Assembly: GCA_934408835.1 (NCBI GenBank)
Contig: CAKRVU010000080.1
Span: 1-6,268 of the forward strand
DNA: 6,268 nt
Direction of reading: 5' to 3'
Origin: an uncultured Oscillospiraceae bacterium
GTDB taxonomy: Bacteria; Bacillota; Clostridia; Oscillospirales; Ruminococcaceae
Made by a program: the position numbers and the translations under genes. The stretch's first letter is position 1. Each line of letters begins with the position of its first letter. This document shows positions 4,992-6,268 of this stretch, in pieces. Below the pieces are notes generated by a model. It saw nothing but the letters and a program-made list of their open reading frames with translations, had not been told where the DNA came from and searched no databases.

Positions 4992-5306
4992 ATGACCACA
5001 AACGAACGGCTCTGTAAACTGGAAGATTTGCGGAATAAGGATGTAATTAATTTAAAAAATGGTGCGCGGATTGGGAGCGTCGACGATGTTGTTATCAATA
5101 TTGAATGCGCTACAGTCGTGTCTTTAGTGATTTACGGACGCCGGAAATGCTTTGGGCTTCTGGGGCGGGAGAGCGATGTCATTATTTCGTGGAAGGATAT
5201 CAGCGTTATCGGGGAGGACACGGTTTTAGTATGCCTGGAGGGAGGGAATCCTCCTTCTTGCGGATGCAAAAAGAAAGGACGTTTTTTGGCGTCCTTGTTT
5301 GAATGA
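4992..5306 (+). CDS. YlmC/YmxH-family sporulation protein (PRC-barrel)
   Basis: The 104-residue protein matches the small YlmC/YmxH family found across spore-formers, which consists of a PRC-barrel-like beta domain. Diagnostic stretches are ERLCKLEDLRNKDVINLKNG near the N-terminus (about 5-24), the IGSVDDVVINIE strand pair, and IISWKDISVIGEDTVLV (about 71-87). The tail is cysteine- and lysine-rich (SCGCKKKGRF). There is no membrane segment. The molecular role is not established; membership in spore-former genomes suggests a sporulation link. The start at 4992 is set by a GGGGAGGAG box (4978-4986) about 5 nt upstream; an in-frame ATG at 4971 lacks such a box. The gene follows the ilvA terminator and converges on the aminotransferase gene. 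Confidence 0.82.
   Translation: MTTNERLCKLEDLRNKDVINLKNGARIGSVDDVVINIECATVVSLVIYGRRKCFGLLGRESDVIISWKDISVIGEDTVLVCLEGGNPPSCGCKKKGRFLASLFE
5275..5296 (+). terminator. Possible hairpin terminator overlapping the end of ylmC
   Basis: AAGGACG (5275? to 5281 reading 5275-5281 as A-A-G-G-A-C-G) pairs with CGTCCTT (5290-5296) around an 8-nt loop, forming a 7-bp stem inside the last codons of the ylmC gene. Only a short TGTTT follows, so termination strength is doubtful. I saw no better terminator between the convergent genes. Confidence 0.25.
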
Positions 5307-5376
5307 TATCATCCATTTGATTGAGATGAGTCTGGTTGTAATCTATCATGCTGTTTGCGGAGTTTATGGATTGATA

Positions 5377-6268
5377 TCAGGCAAAAGCGGTTGCTTCGGG
5401 TTCTTGACCGCGATCACGCAGGATTTTCTCGATACTGGCTATTTTGACACAGACGCAAAAAACCTGCATGGCTTGTTCCAGTTCTCCGATGGGGGGATAG
5501 GTAGGCGCAATTCGGATGTTCCGATTGAGCGGGTCGATTCCATAGGGATAGGTGGCGCCGACTTTGGTTAAAACAACGCCAGCTTGCTTGCAAAGCTCTC
5601 CGATTCGTTTCCCGCATCCGGGTAAGGCGTCGAACGAAATAAAATAACCGCCCCTAGGCTCAGTCCAGTTGCCAATTCCGCAGGGAGTAATTTGCCGATT
5701 GAGATACTCGATGACGAGATCGAATTTTGGCTTAATGATTTTTGCGTGCGCCTCCATATGACGCTGCAGTTTTCCCTCTGAGCCGAAAAATTTGCAATGC
5801 CGAAGTTGATTGATTTTATCATGCCCGATGGTTTGAATCGACATGATAGATAAAATATACTTGATATTTTTGGGAGTTGTTGCCAAGGCTGAAATGCCGC
5901 CGCCGGGGAAGGATATTTTAGAGGTTGAGGTGAATTCTAATACCATATCTTCGCTGTGATATGTTTGGCAAGCATCAAAAATATTGAGCAGCCGGTCATG
6001 GGATTCTGCTAGGTGATGGACAACATAGGCGTTGTCCCAGAAAATCTGAAAATCCTTTGCGGCGGGCTTTAACGCGGCAAAGGCGCGGACAACCTCGTCC
6101 GAATAGGTGATTCCTGTGGGATTCGAGTATTTTGGTACGCACCAGATTCCTTTGACGAGGGGATCTTGTTCTACTAAATTCCGAATTTGATTCATATTGG
6201 GACCGTCTTTGTTCATGGAAATCTGGATCATTTCAATTCCAAACAGCTCGCAGATGGCAAAGTGACGG
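5377..6268 (-). CDS. PLP-dependent aminotransferase, aspartate aminotransferase family (C-terminal part)
   Basis: A leftward frame is open from the right edge to the TGA at 5379-5377; 296 residues are visible and the N-terminus lies outside the window. It is a fold-type I aminotransferase. Visible motifs are KYSNPTG (the NPTG turn), FWDNAYVVHHL (the aspartate contacting the PLP ring nitrogen and a nearby tyrosine), and STSKISFPGGGIS, whose lysine is the Schiff-base residue. EPRGGYFISF and NIRIAPTYPP follow, the latter with the substrate-carboxylate arginine. The overall wording resembles the clostridial class I/II group often annotated as aspartate aminotransferase of about 420 residues, so roughly 120 residues would be missing. 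The exact amino donor cannot be read from sequence. It is a cytoplasmic enzyme, convergent with ylmC, with about 70 bp between the stops. Confidence 0.88.
   Translation of the reverse strand, partial: RHFAICELFGIEMIQISMNKDGPNMNQIRNLVEQDPLVKGIWCVPKYSNPTGITYSDEVVRAFAALKPAAKDFQIFWDNAYVVHHLAESHDRLLNIFDACQTYHSEDMVLEFTSTSKISFPGGGISALATTPKNIKYILSIMSIQTIGHDKINQLRHCKFFGSEGKLQRHMEAHAKIIKPKFDLVIEYLNRQITPCGIGNWTEPRGGYFISFDALPGCGKRIGELCKQAGVVLTKVGATYPYGIDPLNRNIRIAPTYPPIGELEQAMQVFCVCVKIASIEKILRDRGQEPEATAFA

Noticed and set aside
5299..5571. Rightward frame of 90 codons after ylmC
   Set aside because: It overlaps, antisense, the clearly recognisable C-terminus of the aminotransferase, and there is no clear ribosome binding site for it.

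Overview
The window comes from an endospore-forming low/medium-GC Firmicute, most likely a member of the Clostridia (an Oscillospiraceae-type genome is a guess from gene content and style). The sporulation genes spoIIID and ylmC/ymxH, strong purine-rich ribosome binding sites and frequent TTG starts all point that way.

The central feature is a spoIIID gene cut in two by a 2.7-kb skin-like element. The first 38 codons (TTG at 513 to 626) and the last 44 codons plus stop (3335-3469) lie almost 3 kb apart. Both junctions carry the same 7-bp word, GTACATA, at 621-627 and 3329-3335. Deleting 2,708 bp between the two copies joins the halves in frame into an 82-codon SpoIIID with the family's usual helix-turn-helix sequence (S-K-S-T-V-H-K-D). 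The element carries, from left to right, a leftward radC-family gene (708-1442), a divergent regulatory region, a rightward 67-aa small ORF (1671-1874), and an overlapping 505-aa large serine recombinase of the SpoIVCA kind (1819-3336). The recombinase stop codon lies inside the right attachment core. The attachment site predicted for the excised circle is a 48-bp imperfect palindrome (16 of 23 arm positions symmetric) centred on the dinucleotide CA. The recombinase operon is preceded by a sequence resembling a sigma-E (mother-cell) promoter. The simplest model is a developmentally excised intervening element, like the sigK skin element, but placed in spoIIID, the regulator that acts upstream of sigK in the mother-cell cascade.

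Region by region: 1-69 is the 5' end of an unrecognised leftward gene with a good sigma-A promoter at 148-176. 70-512 has no convincing gene. 513-3469 is the split spoIIID with its element. 3477-3505 is a sigma-A promoter for ilvA (3568-4767, threonine ammonia-lyase with an ACT domain), followed by a strong intrinsic terminator (4916-4951). 4992-5306 is a YlmC/YmxH-family sporulation protein. 5377 to the right edge is the C-terminal 296 residues of a leftward PLP-dependent aminotransferase (aspartate aminotransferase family), convergent with ylmC. The metabolic genes look like ordinary chromosomal surroundings, so spoIIID appears to be the genuine chromosomal copy into which the element was inserted.
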